From Halobacillus campisalis (GTDB lineage Bacteria; Bacillota; Bacilli; Bacillales; Halobacillaceae), in contig NZ_JAPVRC010000003.1 of the NCBI RefSeq assembly GCF_030345335.1, positions 186,001-250,000 of the forward strand: a stretch of DNA of 64,000 nucleotides, read 5' to 3'. The notes beneath the pieces were generated by a model that was not told the DNA's origin, did not search any database, and was given only the letters and a program-made list of their open reading frames with translations. Of this stretch, positions 34,105 to 42,837 are shown in pieces (within the stretch, counting starts at the first letter, position 1; each line of letters begins with the position of its first letter). A program made the translations under genes and the position numbers.

Positions 34105-34134
34105 GGGTGAAGCGTAACGCGTTACGCTTCACCC
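34105..34134. repeat. Perfect 30-bp palindrome at the YmcC-like stop codon
   Basis: GGGTGAAGCGTAACG and its exact complement CGTTACGCTTCACCC abut without a loop. The right arm contains the stop and last codons of the minus-strand gene. No T-run follows on either strand, so it is an unusual terminator or a protein-binding site. Confidence 0.7.
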
Positions 34135-34671
34135 ACTCTTCGCTTTCTCAGGCCAGACGAAGTTACTGATGGCGATAAGGAAATCAATGCCTAACACGAT
34201 ACTCCAAAGCTTCAAAACTCCTTCTAAAGCCTCGGTTCGGGAAGAATCATTCACAAAATAGATGAGAAAAACGAGGAAACCTGCACCGATGACGTAAGCC
34301 AGGACATGGCGGCCCCAGCCTTTAAAGTAATGGACGGCATAGTCCAAACCTGACCGCTTCTTCGGCTTCTCTACCTGCCGCGTAATATAATATTGAAAGT
34401 GAATGTCTGCCCACTCGATCATGCTTTTGCCGAATGCGATCGAAACGCCGATATACACAGCAGCGATGGCATGCGCGGTCGTGGCGGTGGCTCCTCGAAA
34501 TAAGTCTACACTCGTGGTGACTAATAAGATGAAATCGATCAACGGAGTCAAAGCCAGAAAAAAGAGCCCCAGTTTATTTCGTTTAAATATATACCTCGTG
34601 ACTAAACCTAACCCAATGACGACCCAGAACCCGATTTCACTTGCAACAATCATCCATCCAATCACATTCAT
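34129..34671 (-). CDS. YmcC-like integral membrane protein
   Basis: 180 residues with about five membrane helices. The N-terminal half (GWMIVASEIGFWVVIGLGLVTRYI, then KLGLFFLALTPLIDFILLVTT) resembles YmcC of Bacillus; the function is unknown. A soluble loop (RQVEKPKKRSGLDYAVHYFKGWGRH) precedes the last two helices. The ATG start is followed by a family-like sequence, but the ribosome-binding site (AAAGGACGTG) is only moderate. It is divergent from the MerR-family gene. Confidence 0.62.
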   Translation of the reverse strand: MNVIGWMIVASEIGFWVVIGLGLVTRYIFKRNKLGLFFLALTPLIDFILLVTTSVDLFRGATATTAHAIAAVYIGVSIAFGKSMIEWADIHFQYYITRQVEKPKKRSGLDYAVHYFKGWGRHVLAYVIGAGFLVFLIYFVNDSSRTEALEGVLKLWSIVLGIDFLIAISNFVWPEKAKSG

Positions 34672-34752
34672 CCATGTTCACGTCCTTTTGCTCATATCGC
34701 ATTCCCATTTCTCATCCTGAATGAATAAACTTATGATATTCTCAATATAAAG

Positions 34753-34769
34753 GGTTACGCAGCGTCACC
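34753..34769. promoter_or_regulatory. Candidate MerR operator
   Basis: GGTTACGC and GCGTCACC form a 17-bp dyad with one mismatch, centred 40 bp before the MerR gene. This is where MerR-type spacer operators lie. No strong -35/-10 pair was confirmed. Confidence 0.45.
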
Positions 34770-34800
34770 TTCAACAACTTTTTTTAGGAGGGATTTACAT

Positions 34801-35535
34801 TTGAGATATTTCACCTCGGGAGAAGTATCACAGACACTCGGTATTTCTGTGCGCACACTCCGCTATTACGATCAGATCGGTTTAGTCACCCCGGCAAAAA
34901 AAGAAGAAACCGGCCGAAGACTCTACTCCAGCCGGGAATTAGTTGTACTCGAAAAAATATTGCTTTTGAAATCTTTATCCATGTCATTAGAGGATATACA
35001 AAAAATCATCAACGAACTCACCATTGAAGAAATTCTAACCTTACATAAAGAAAAACTGGAAAATAAAATTCAAGACTTGCAGTACTCCCTTCAACAGACG
35101 CATTCATTAAGTAATACCCTGAAGCTTGAAGGAGATTTGGATTGGAATCAGCTGCTGCCTCTCGTCAGGGAAAATAATAAACGGGCAGGCACCAATAGGT
35201 GGGAGAATCATTTCAACGAAGACGAACAGAAAATCCTGCAGGAAGACCTGCCAAAAATGGAAGACCCTTCTACAAAGAAATGGATCAATATCATTAAACG
35301 ATCTCAGTTTTGCATAGAACGCGAGCTAACCCCTGATTCCGAAGAGGCGCTTACGCTGGCGGAGGACTGCCTGTTACTGTCTGAGGATTTTTTCAATGGG
35401 GATGAACAATTACAGCAGAAGTTCTGGGAGGCGAGAAAATCAGAAGAAACGTCCAAAGAGATGGGTTTGTACCCGATCCCTTCAGACGTTCTTGATTTTT
35501 TGGAGAAAGCAACTCTTTGTTACGAAAAAAACTAG
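34801..35535 (+). CDS. MerR-family regulator with TipAS-like ligand domain
   Basis: 244 residues. The N-terminal MerR domain is clear (YFTSGEVSQTLGISVRTLRYYDQIGLV to RRLYSSRELVVLEKI), followed by a coiled coil (about 80-108). The helical C-terminal part (about 120-244) resembles TipAS antibiotic-recognition domains. Such proteins activate multidrug-resistance promoters by untwisting a long spacer. The TTG start at 34801 follows GGAGGG at about 9 nt. Its stop overlaps the stop of the convergent RDD gene by 3-4 bp. The target promoter is unknown. Confidence 0.85.
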   Translation: MRYFTSGEVSQTLGISVRTLRYYDQIGLVTPAKKEETGRRLYSSRELVVLEKILLLKSLSMSLEDIQKIINELTIEEILTLHKEKLENKIQDLQYSLQQTHSLSNTLKLEGDLDWNQLLPLVRENNKRAGTNRWENHFNEDEQKILQEDLPKMEDPSTKKWINIIKRSQFCIERELTPDSEEALTLAEDCLLLSEDFFNGDEQLQQKFWEARKSEETSKEMGLYPIPSDVLDFLEKATLCYEKN

Positions 35536-35955
35536 TGTCCCCGCTCAACATACGTCCCTGCCAAAAAGTCATGGATGGCACGACGATCCTTTAAGAAAGC
35601 TACCATACATGCACTGATGAGGGCTGTAAGTCCAAGACTCACATATCCCAGCACGAACTTACCAATGAATTCCCGAATGAACATATCGAATACTGAGAGA
35701 CGCTTGTGATTCAATTTAACGACTCTGACATTTATGATTCGTTTACCGATAATATAGCCTCCCCACAGTACAGGAAGAATGGTCAAATATACGGTGTAAA
35801 ATAAATTCAACCAAATGCCTTGAGTAAATTCGAACGAAAACCCATCGCTCACGAAAAATAAAATAATCGCTGCCGGGATACTTATAATAAAAAAAGTCCA
35901 AGAAATAAGCGGCAGCACGTCTTTTAAATCCTGCCCTGGACGGTTTGTATTCCAT
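35532..35955 (-). pseudogene. RDD-family membrane protein with homopolymer frameshift
   Basis: The ATG at 35955, with an excellent GAGGAGGGG site, opens a frame reading MEYKPSRAGFKRRAAAYFLDFF, the typical RDD N-terminus. That frame leaves the family after a run of seven T (minus strand; A-run 35889-35895). The rest of the RDD domain (FIISIPAAIILFFVSDGFSF to KDRRAIHDFLAGTYVERGH) continues in the next frame. One T fewer would join them into about 140 residues with three helices. The GTG that opens the long frame lies inside the ribosome-binding site. This is a frameshift mutation, a sequencing error in the homopolymer, or slippage-dependent expression. Confidence 0.75.
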
Positions 35956-36008
35956 AGTATTCCCCTCCTCACTAAATATGAGAGTTGTTACTTACAGCCT
36001 TCCTCTGT

Positions 36009-36158
36009 TTATCGGTAATCCATCGGGTTATTGATGAAACCCATCAAGTCAATAACACCTGCCGTGATAAGCGCAAGAGCTAAACCAATGAAAATAAGCC
36101 GAATAACCTTGTGACTTGTTTTTTCATATTTGAAATCTTTAATCCCTTGCTGTTGCAT
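36009..36158 (-). CDS. Small membrane peptide after the ECF sigma gene
   Basis: 49 residues: a basic N-terminus (MQQQGIKDFKYEKTSHKV), one hydrophobic helix (about 19-35) and a short tail ending NNPMDYR. It starts 4 bp after the sigma-factor stop, so translation may be coupled; its own ribosome-binding site is weak. No family is recognised. Confidence 0.5.
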   Translation of the reverse strand: MQQQGIKDFKYEKTSHKVIRLIFIGLALALITAGVIDLMGFINNPMDYR

Positions 36159-36162
36159 CTTT

Positions 36163-36690
36163 TTATGCTGAATAATAGAACTCCGGCTTTTCCCTCATCC
36201 TGTCCTTTATAGCCAGCCTCGCTCGGTGAAGACGAGATTTCACCGCTGCTTTCGAAATATGAAGCCGGCTGGCTATTTCACTCTCTTTCAGCTCCTGTTC
36301 ATAATGGAGAAGAAAGACCGCTTGGAGTTTTGGGGTTAAGGTATGGACCATCCGTTTGATCCTCTCCTGCAAAACAATGGCTTCCAGCACTTTTTCAACG
36401 TTCGAATCAAGCGAAGCATGGGCAGCATACGTAAGGTGAGACTCTTCTATAGGCAGGAATACGATTCTTTTTCTTCTTCTAAGGAAGTCAATCGCTTTTC
36501 GTGAAGCGATGGTCGTAAGCCAGGCACCGATTTTGCTTGGATCTCCTATTTCATCTAATTTATCGTAGGCTTTCATAAACGTGTCCTGCAGGATATCTTC
36601 GGCTAAACCGGGCTCTTTTAAAATACGGAGCGCCGTATAATACACGCGGCTGTAGTATGTCTTATAGATGTCGTCAAAATTTAAATCCAT
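36163..36690 (-). CDS. ECF-type RNA polymerase sigma factor
   Basis: 175 residues with sigma region 2 (YYTALRILKEPGLAEDILQDTFMKAYDKLDEI, then IGAWLTTIASRKAIDFLRRRKR) and region 4 (TLTPKLQAVFLLHYEQELKESEIASRL, then SKAAVKSRLHRARLAIKDR). It directs polymerase to an extracytoplasmic-stress regulon. No zinc-binding anti-sigma is adjacent. It lies 9 bp after the permease gene, so it appears to be expressed with an ABC transporter, which may itself control it. Confidence 0.9.
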   Translation of the reverse strand: MDLNFDDIYKTYYSRVYYTALRILKEPGLAEDILQDTFMKAYDKLDEIGDPSKIGAWLTTIASRKAIDFLRRRKRIVFLPIEESHLTYAAHASLDSNVEKVLEAIVLQERIKRMVHTLTPKLQAVFLLHYEQELKESEIASRLHISKAAVKSRLHRARLAIKDRMREKPEFYYSA

Positions 36691-36699
36691 AGATGCCTC

Positions 36700-38688
36700 C
36701 TACTCCGAATCCTGCAAAGATTCCGTTATGAAGGAAGGGGCTTCGTCTTCGTCGAAACTTGCTATCATATCAGCTTGCGGATTTTCTTCATGAAGAAACA
36801 CTCCGACTAAGTATGCGTCATTGGAACCGCCATCGCCCGCTTCTAATACTTGATTGATTTGGCCGGGGTCTTCAATGACTAACGGCTCCTCTCCGCTATC
36901 CTTCAGCTGTTGAAAGGCATTAAAACCCTGCTGATCCGCAGCGCCCCCATTCCTAAAAACTTCCAAATGATTGATATCACCAGCCTCTAGAATGACCTCG
37001 TCATAAAGGTCTTCAGCTTGCAGCCATTCCATCGTATTCTCGTATGATCTTCTCAAAGGAAAGTAAATTTCTTCTCCTCCGTCAATTCGAACCATGCCAT
37101 ATGAATCGATTTCACTCGATCCAAACGTTTCACTATAAGATTCGCTGTAAATATCCTGCTTTAGATGCTCAAGCAACTCCCTCTTCTGATTGGAAGCCGA
37201 AATAGTGACTTCGAATCTAAGAGGGTTGACGATATAGATGGAGTCGATGCTGGTGGCTTCTGCAACTAGAAAAGGCATTTGCATCTCTTTGAATTCATCA
37301 GTTTGTGACACTTGTTCATATTCTTCTTCTACTAAGCTTCTGTTTACATCATATGAACGTTGAATGACGTTTCCGTTTTTTAATTGATAAGCTATGAAAA
37401 TGGATTCTCCGTTATTATTCAGCGAACTTCTTTCTTGCAGCATACGCTCATGCAGATTCCGAACGGCTTCTATCGTTTCCTCCGACTCAATGAAATCAAC
37501 CTCATCACTGGCCTTATAATCTTCATACTGGTAGTAATGGCTGCCTACATAGACATTTTCCACTTCTTCTTGTTCCGGGATTTGGTTCTCATATCCGATA
37601 AACACCAAAGGAATAAGCACTAATAAGGCAGCAACAGTCGCACTATACATCCCCAACCGCTTCAAGTGGTAAAAAGTAAAAACCCTCCACGTTTTCGCAA
37701 TCAGCATTGTCGCTATGAAAAAGCCGGTAATCCCTCCAAGAACATACCCAAAAATGACCCACGGTAACGTTCCTTGCGTTTGACTAAAATACAACCCAAA
37801 GAATAAGGCCAAACAAAACGTCACGCCAATTTTGAATACAGGCTTCAGCCAATTTACAGCGATAGGATGAGACGCCGCTTCAAGCTGACGCCTTTTGTAA
37901 ATGAACGCAGACAGGAAGTACAACAGGACTGTCACCACGATATAAATTCCAAGTACCGGATAGTCGACAGGAATGTGAATTTCTCCGTTTTCAATAAGCT
38001 GAGGGTGATACACTGCAATATCTACAATCGGAGATAGTTGCTGTCCCCATCGATCAAGTAATGTACTGCTGGATAATCCATAGATGAAAAAGCTGAGATG
38101 GAAATAAATCAAACCGATTATTCCCATAGGAAAAAGAAGAAAAATATACGTCAACACGCCCTGAACCGCCGATAATCCGGTCAACGTCCCCACAAATACG
38201 CAGGCTATAAAAACAAGCAAAGTGACGATAAGCATGAACATGGTCCAACGCCCGAGATCGGCCAGGTTGTAAAACGCAGAAACATCAGCAGTCCCCATGA
38301 ATACGAAAAGAATTAACCCGACGATAACGATCGGAGCCACTAAAAGCAGGACCCCTGCTCCGACGTGGTAGTTAAAAAGTTTTCCTCTCTTAATCGGGAG
38401 ACTATGGATGAAATCTGACGACGCGGACACGTGCATATACCGAAAAATAAAGATTGCCATTAATACAGGCATAGTGAATAAAAATATGGCCTGCACATGG
38501 AAAATGAAAGTAATCGAAAACAAACCACCACTGCCTGATTCCACCCCATTCTCACCGCCTAAAGCCATCACCAATTGAAGAGGCAGAACAAACAGCAGTC
38601 CTATGAAATAAACGATACTGACCCAGCCAACATTCCTTAAATTCTGCTTTACAATTTCCTTTTTAAACGAGGACGTTTTCAATGGCAT
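36700..38688 (-). CDS. Large ABC-2-type permease with extracytoplasmic domain
   Basis: 662 residues. Residues 1-360 contain about ten membrane helices. After the last helix (about 360-378) there is a ~280-residue acidic extracytoplasmic domain (from YENQIPEQEEVENVYVGSHY), of the type seen in DUF6449 permeases linked to YtrA/YtrB-like systems. I chose the ATG at 38688 (MPLKTSSFKK) with GGGAGGTG 6 nt upstream. It overlaps the ATPase gene by 26 bp. With the ATPase it should form an exporter or a sensor complex for envelope-active compounds. Confidence 0.82.
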   Translation of the reverse strand: MPLKTSSFKKEIVKQNLRNVGWVSIVYFIGLLFVLPLQLVMALGGENGVESGSGGLFSITFIFHVQAIFLFTMPVLMAIFIFRYMHVSASSDFIHSLPIKRGKLFNYHVGAGVLLLVAPIVIVGLILFVFMGTADVSAFYNLADLGRWTMFMLIVTLLVFIACVFVGTLTGLSAVQGVLTYIFLLFPMGIIGLIYFHLSFFIYGLSSSTLLDRWGQQLSPIVDIAVYHPQLIENGEIHIPVDYPVLGIYIVVTVLLYFLSAFIYKRRQLEAASHPIAVNWLKPVFKIGVTFCLALFFGLYFSQTQGTLPWVIFGYVLGGITGFFIATMLIAKTWRVFTFYHLKRLGMYSATVAALLVLIPLVFIGYENQIPEQEEVENVYVGSHYYQYEDYKASDEVDFIESEETIEAVRNLHERMLQERSSLNNNGESIFIAYQLKNGNVIQRSYDVNRSLVEEEYEQVSQTDEFKEMQMPFLVAEATSIDSIYIVNPLRFEVTISASNQKRELLEHLKQDIYSESYSETFGSSEIDSYGMVRIDGGEEIYFPLRRSYENTMEWLQAEDLYDEVILEAGDINHLEVFRNGGAADQQGFNAFQQLKDSGEEPLVIEDPGQINQVLEAGDGGSNDAYLVGVFLHEENPQADMIASFDEDEAPSFITESLQDSE

Positions 38689-39562
38689 AACCGGCACCTC
38701 CCATTTCATAAATAAAAATTTCTTCTAATGTAAGAGGAAGCCGATCAAAGATGACGGGTTGGTATTGTTTGATGGCGTCAGTAATTTCATCTTCGTTCCC
38801 TTTCACGATCATGAGAAGGACCGTCCCTCTTTTTTCGTAATGCATAATATCGAGATCAGAGTTCAGGATAGATTCTTGCTCTCCCTTGAAAGCGACTTGA
38901 ATTTTATGTACATCCGCTTTCAAATCATCTAAATCCCTTTCAAACATCATCTCCCCTTTATGAAGAATGCCCACGTGATCACAAATATCCTCGACTTCTC
39001 TTAAATTGTGTGAAGAGATGAGAACCGTCATTTCCCTATCTGCTACATCCTGAATAATCAAGCTCCGTACTTTCTTCCGCATCACCGCGTCTAACCCATC
39101 GAACGGTTCGTCCAGAATGAGTACGTCAGGCATACAGGACATTGCTAACCAGAAAGCTACCTGGCGCTGCATACCTTTTGAGAAGTGGCTGACTTTTTTA
39201 TTCTCTTCTAGATTGAATACGTCTTTTAACGCCTGATAGCGTTCTTCATTCCAGGAGTTATACATGTCTTTGTAGAAATTCGCCATTTGCTTCACTGTAT
39301 ACTGTGGCAGAAAATATAAGGAATCCGGAAGAAAAACCATAAGCTGCTTTACTTCTTCATTTTCGAAAACAGGGGTGTCATTTACACGAACCTGCCCTGA
39401 TTTCTGCCTTATAATTCCCGCAATCATCCGCATTAACGTCGTTTTTCCTGCCCCGTTCGATCCAAGCAGCCCATAAATCGATCCCTTTTGAACGTGAAAG
39501 GTAACCTTATTCAGGACTTTTTCTTTTTCAAAAGTTTTCTCGATGTCTTGTACCTCAATCAT
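38663..39562 (-). CDS. ABC transporter ATP-binding protein (YtrB-like)
   Basis: 299 residues with Walker A GSNGAGKTT, a signature in the form SHFSKGMQRQ and Walker B DVLILDEPFDGLD, then SSHNLREVEDICDH. Its length and C-terminal extension resemble YtrB-type exporters. I chose the ATG at 39562 with AAAGGAGG at 7 nt; it overlaps the GntR gene by 8 bp. It energises the permease encoded downstream. Confidence 0.92.
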   Translation of the reverse strand: MIEVQDIEKTFEKEKVLNKVTFHVQKGSIYGLLGSNGAGKTTLMRMIAGIIRQKSGQVRVNDTPVFENEEVKQLMVFLPDSLYFLPQYTVKQMANFYKDMYNSWNEERYQALKDVFNLEENKKVSHFSKGMQRQVAFWLAMSCMPDVLILDEPFDGLDAVMRKKVRSLIIQDVADREMTVLISSHNLREVEDICDHVGILHKGEMMFERDLDDLKADVHKIQVAFKGEQESILNSDLDIMHYEKRGTVLLMIVKGNEDEITDAIKQYQPVIFDRLPLTLEEIFIYEMGGAGYAIENVLV

Positions 39563-39932
39563 TCTTCTGACCTCCTTTGACTTCATGAAGAAGCGATTCG
39601 ATCTCCTTTTCTGTCATCCCAAGATAGATGGCCTCTGCGAATAACCTTTTCAATTCTTCCCGCACTTTGTTCAGCTCCTCTACGTTATCTGATTTCTCAA
39701 TTGGGTGAACGAAGCTCCCTTTTCCCTTCAATGAATAGATGTAGCCAAGCGACTCCAGTTCTCTGTACGCTTTTTGAATCGTATTCGGGTTGATCGTCAA
39801 TTGCTGAGCCAATTCGCGAACAGAAGGAAGCTTTTCATCCTCTTTCAGGACATTGTTAATGATCAGCTGCTTGAGCTTCTCCACTAACTGCTCATAAATC
39901 GGCTTCCGACTTCTAGTATCCAGTTCAAACAT
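39555..39932 (-). CDS. GntR-family regulator (YtrA-like)
   Basis: 125 residues: a GntR winged helix (DTRSRKPIYEQLVEKLKQLII, then ELAQQLTINPNTIQKAYRELESLG) plus a short C-terminal helix. This is the YtrA subfamily that represses ABC operons responsive to cell-wall antibiotics. The ATG at 39932 is preceded by GGAGGTGGG. It is the first gene of the operon and probably binds the GTATTA/TAATAC inverted repeat just upstream. Confidence 0.9.
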   Translation of the reverse strand: MFELDTRSRKPIYEQLVEKLKQLIINNVLKEDEKLPSVRELAQQLTINPNTIQKAYRELESLGYIYSLKGKGSFVHPIEKSDNVEELNKVREELKRLFAEAIYLGMTEKEIESLLHEVKGGQKND

Positions 39933-39962
39933 ATACCCACCTCCATGCCGTCTCTTTTTTAT

Positions 39963-39994
39963 CTGTATTAACCGTATTAGTATATGTAATACAG
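39963..39994. promoter_or_regulatory. Candidate YtrA-type operator
   Basis: CTGTATTA (39963-39970) and TAATACAG (39987-39994) are exact inverted arms, with another GTATTA between them. The site lies 31 bp before the GntR gene, in its promoter region, and between two divergent GntR cassettes. Confidence 0.6.
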
Positions 39995-40149
39995 TTAAGT
40001 ATAGACTTACCTTCGCCATTTGAAAAGTCCTTTTTGTAATTTTTTTCATATCTGCACATTTCTATCTTGATGGTACACACTTTTCGTTATATGGCTATAT
40101 ACATAACTATATAACCATATAACACAGAGGAAGGCGGTAAATTCCTGTT

Positions 40150-40523
40150 GAATCCATTTGATGATAAAAAACCTATTTTCCTGCAAGATCAAGGACCGCA
40201 TAGAAGACCAAATTGTCAACGATCAGCTTAAAGAGAAGGATCAAGTCCCCTCCACGACCCAGATGGTTAATTTTTATAAAATCAACCACGTCACGGTAGC
40301 GAAAGGGATGAATCTTCTCGTAGATGACGGAATCATTTATAAGAAAAGAGGGGTGGGCATGTTTGTAGCGGAAGGAGCGAAGGAGAAGCTTGTTCAGCAG
40401 AGGAAAGATGCGTTTGTAGACGAATATGTATGGCCGATGATGCAGGAAGCCGACAAATTAGGGATTACAGAAAAAGAGCTGGCTGCCTTTATGAAAAATA
40501 TAAAAGGACTTGAGGAGACATGA
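40150..40523 (+). pseudogene. GntR-family regulator with N-terminal frameshift
   Basis: A paralogue of the GntR gene on the other strand. The frame from the TTG at 40150 reads MNPFDDKKPIFLQ. The frame then must shift at about 40184, where CTGCAAGATCAAG has one base more than the expected CTGCAGATCAAG, to continue IKDRIEDQIVNDQL, QVPSTTQMVNFYKINHVT and so on. The ATG at 40161 used by the open frame would miss the first helix. It is decayed, like the genes after it. Confidence 0.72.
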
Positions 40524-41100
40524 TGTTGGATATCGAGTTAAATAATGTAACCGTGAATTTCAAAGGCACTTCCGCTCTTGAGGACGTAACCTGCTCCCTT
40601 GAAGCTGGGAAGATTTATGGATTGATCGGTCGAAACGGCGCCGGAAAAACGACTCTCCTCTCCTTATTAGCTTCCTACCGCGAACCGACTTCAGGTGTTG
40701 TGAAAATTGGCGGTGAGATACCTTTTGAAAACGGAAAAATCATGTCTCAAGTGAACTTCATTTATGACGTGGACTACAGTGATGGAGTATTTATTTGAAG
40801 AAGTCGTCATGATTCATAAAGGTCGACTGCTGCTGCATGAACCGTACGGTGATTTGATTGAGCAGGGTGCTTCGGTCACAGGTGGTGCCGAGGAGGTTGA
40901 CCGGTTCAGACGGGATGACCAAACTGAGCAGCCAACAGCTTGGCACAACAAAATCCGTTATGGTCTATGGAGACATTCCTTTAGAAAAAAAGCACGAAGC
41001 CAGGGAAAAAGAGTTGGACATCGGCTCCGTGTCGCTTCAAGATTTATTCATTCATTTAACAAGTGAGGGGAATAGCATGTCTACCACAACCAATGCTTGA
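40520..41100 (+). pseudogene. Decayed ABC transporter ATP-binding gene
   Basis: The start is intact (LDIELNNVTVNFKGTSALED, Walker A GRNGAGKTT). After FIYDVDYSD the signature and Walker B regions are missing. The frame resumes with LFEEVVMIHKGRLLLHEPYG in another phase, and the tail (YGDIPLEKKHEAREKELDIG, LQDLFIHLTSEG) is in a third. So there is at least one internal deletion plus one frameshift. It cannot make a working ATPase. Confidence 0.82.
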
Positions 41101-41555
41101 AAAGTAACATTGGATACATACTGGTTTCTCATGAAAACTTCAATCTGGTTCATCGTGACTGTGCTCTTCATTTATGTAGGCCTGCACATCTTCTTAGCGC
41201 ATGTTGACGTCCTTCAGCAGAACTTCCTGAGCTTTGCTGTCGAGCCATCCAAAATATATATGCTCGTTATGGGAACCCTTTCCTTTATCCACCAACTGTT
41301 CGTAGATGTGGAGCCGGATTCTACAGGTTTGGCTGGATCGGAGGCTGCCTTTATATTCTCATCGCCCTTTTGCTTGTATTACTAACAGATAACCTCTGGG
41401 AATTCGAGCTGGGTAGTTTATTGGAATCTCTCACGAATGGATCTATGGAAGAATTCCCGACGTATCTCTCTGTCATCGGTTCTTTAATTCTTTGCGGTAT
41501 TTCTCTATGGATGATCCGTGCAGCAACGAAAAGAATTGAAATTAAAGTGAAGTAA
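41077..41555 (+). pseudogene. Decayed ABC permease gene
   Basis: Begins ATG at 41077 (MSTTTNA) and hits an in-frame TGA at 41098, after which the frame continues KVTLDTYWFLMKTSIWFIV. Helices follow to about 41385. The last part (LVLLTDNLWEFELGSLLESL to RAATKRIEIKVK) is in a different frame, and the middle is too short for a full permease. With the two genes before it, it is a dead paralogue of the intact cassette across the intergenic region. Confidence 0.78.
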
Positions 41556-41635
41556 ACAGAAGTATATGGATCTCCCCCGCTAGTAAATATGTTATATTTT
41601 TACTAATAAATCCAATGACGAAGGAGATTGTCCAT

Positions 41636-42286
41636 ATGTCAATCGTCGATAAGCTGAAGCTCGATCAATACAATAACCTGGCAGTCATCGACCAGCCCGC
41701 CGACTATCATTTGTTTACTGAACAGACCAATGATCTCCAAAGCGATCATGATGCGATTTTTATTTTCGTAGAGAACATAGAGGAAATGGCAGCTCATACA
41801 GAACGCGTCATCAAGGAACAATTGCTTACTGATCAAGGCTACCTGTTTCTGGCTTATCCGAAAAAAGGCAATAAACGGTACAACACATTCATACACCGGG
41901 ACGAGATTTTTCCCGCGTTGAACATCCGTAAAGACTACTACCTGGGAGATAGCGACATCAAGTTTTCCCGGCTCGTCAGTATGGACGACGTGTTCACCGT
42001 CATAGGGTTCAAACGGGAAAAAAAGAAAGCGAATAAAACCAGCGCTCCCAGTCAAAAAGCAGCGGATTATGAGAAACATATACCAGACGTCAAACGTTGG
42101 CTGGCTGACCATCCGCAGGAACTCGACTTTTATAACGAGCTGACCCCGGGCTACCAAAAGGATTGGGCTCGTCATATTTACTCAGCAAAGCAGGAAAAGA
42201 CGCGAGAGAAGCGGTTCCACCAGATGGTTGAGCTTTTATCGCAGGGATATAAAACGCTTGATTTATATCGGCAGCAAAAAAAATAG
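41636..42286 (+). CDS. YdeI/OmpD-associated family protein
   Basis: 216 residues. The C-terminal ~60 residues (VKRWLADHPQELDFYNELTPGYQKDWARHIYSAKQEKTREKR) are the bacteriocin-protection YdeI/OmpD-associated motif. The N-terminal half (LDQYNNLAVIDQPADYHLF, FIFVENIEEMAAHTERVI) resembles DUF3052-like alpha/beta domains. The ATG at 41636 follows AAGGAG. The function is unknown. A terminator follows. Confidence 0.78.
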   Translation: MSIVDKLKLDQYNNLAVIDQPADYHLFTEQTNDLQSDHDAIFIFVENIEEMAAHTERVIKEQLLTDQGYLFLAYPKKGNKRYNTFIHRDEIFPALNIRKDYYLGDSDIKFSRLVSMDDVFTVIGFKREKKKANKTSAPSQKAADYEKHIPDVKRWLADHPQELDFYNELTPGYQKDWARHIYSAKQEKTREKRFHQMVELLSQGYKTLDLYRQQKK

Positions 42287-42306
42287 CCCTCTCATGGGCT
42301 ATTTTT
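42276..42306 (+). terminator. Terminator
   Basis: AAATAGCCC pairs with GGGCTATTT and is followed by TTT. Confidence 0.85.
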
Positions 42307-42435
42307 CTCGTTCTATCGTTCTATCAACTTCCCGGTACGTGATTTTAATGAAATACTCCGTTTAATTTCCGCGTTAAAATCATAGGAGCTGTCTATTGAC
42401 CCAGCATAGAGACGTTTCCGTTTCTAAGAATGGCG

Positions 42436-42475
42436 CTTGAAGGTCTGGGAAATCACTCGCTTGGAAATCCCCTAT
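42436..42475. repeat. Remnant of the palindromic repeat
   Basis: GGTCTGGGAAATCACTCGCTTGGAAATCCCC keeps only the two ends; the ~80-bp core appears to be deleted. Confidence 0.6.
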
Positions 42476-42565
42476 TAAGGTAAAGCCGTCCGTGCTGGTG
42501 TAAATAAAAAAGAGTCACGGAAAGCAGTCATTACATATCTTGTCCTCTCCGTGGTATGGGGCTGC

Positions 42566-42754
42566 TTATTGATTTGAAGAAGGCTCGTAATTTTTGTATC
42601 TTACATAGTAAATGACACAGTTCAATAGACTGGACAACGCCACCACTAACCATAACCACCGAAGGGTCTGATCCTGGCTGAAGGCTATGAAACAATTAAT
42701 CGTTAGTAAAATCGCTGCAGCTATGGAAATCATCAACCTCGTTTTAACCGACAT
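42566..42754 (-). CDS. Small two-helix membrane protein
   Basis: 62 residues with hydrophobic segments at about 5-24 and 32-50 and a polar tail (RYKNYEPSSNQ). I chose the ATG at 42754, with GGGGAGGAG upstream; the longer open frame starts before that site. No family is recognised. Monocistronic. Confidence 0.62.
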   Translation of the reverse strand: MSVKTRLMISIAAAILLTINCFIAFSQDQTLRWLWLVVALSSLLNCVIYYVRYKNYEPSSNQ

Positions 42755-42837
42755 ATGCTCCTCCCCTTCAGGCTTCAAATGATTACCTGAATCGTAACAT
42801 AACATCAACCAAACCAACAAAATTTTCCTTTTTAATA

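Noticed and set aside
41639-42175. 178-codon minus-strand ORF
   Set aside because: Shadow of the YdeI-like gene.
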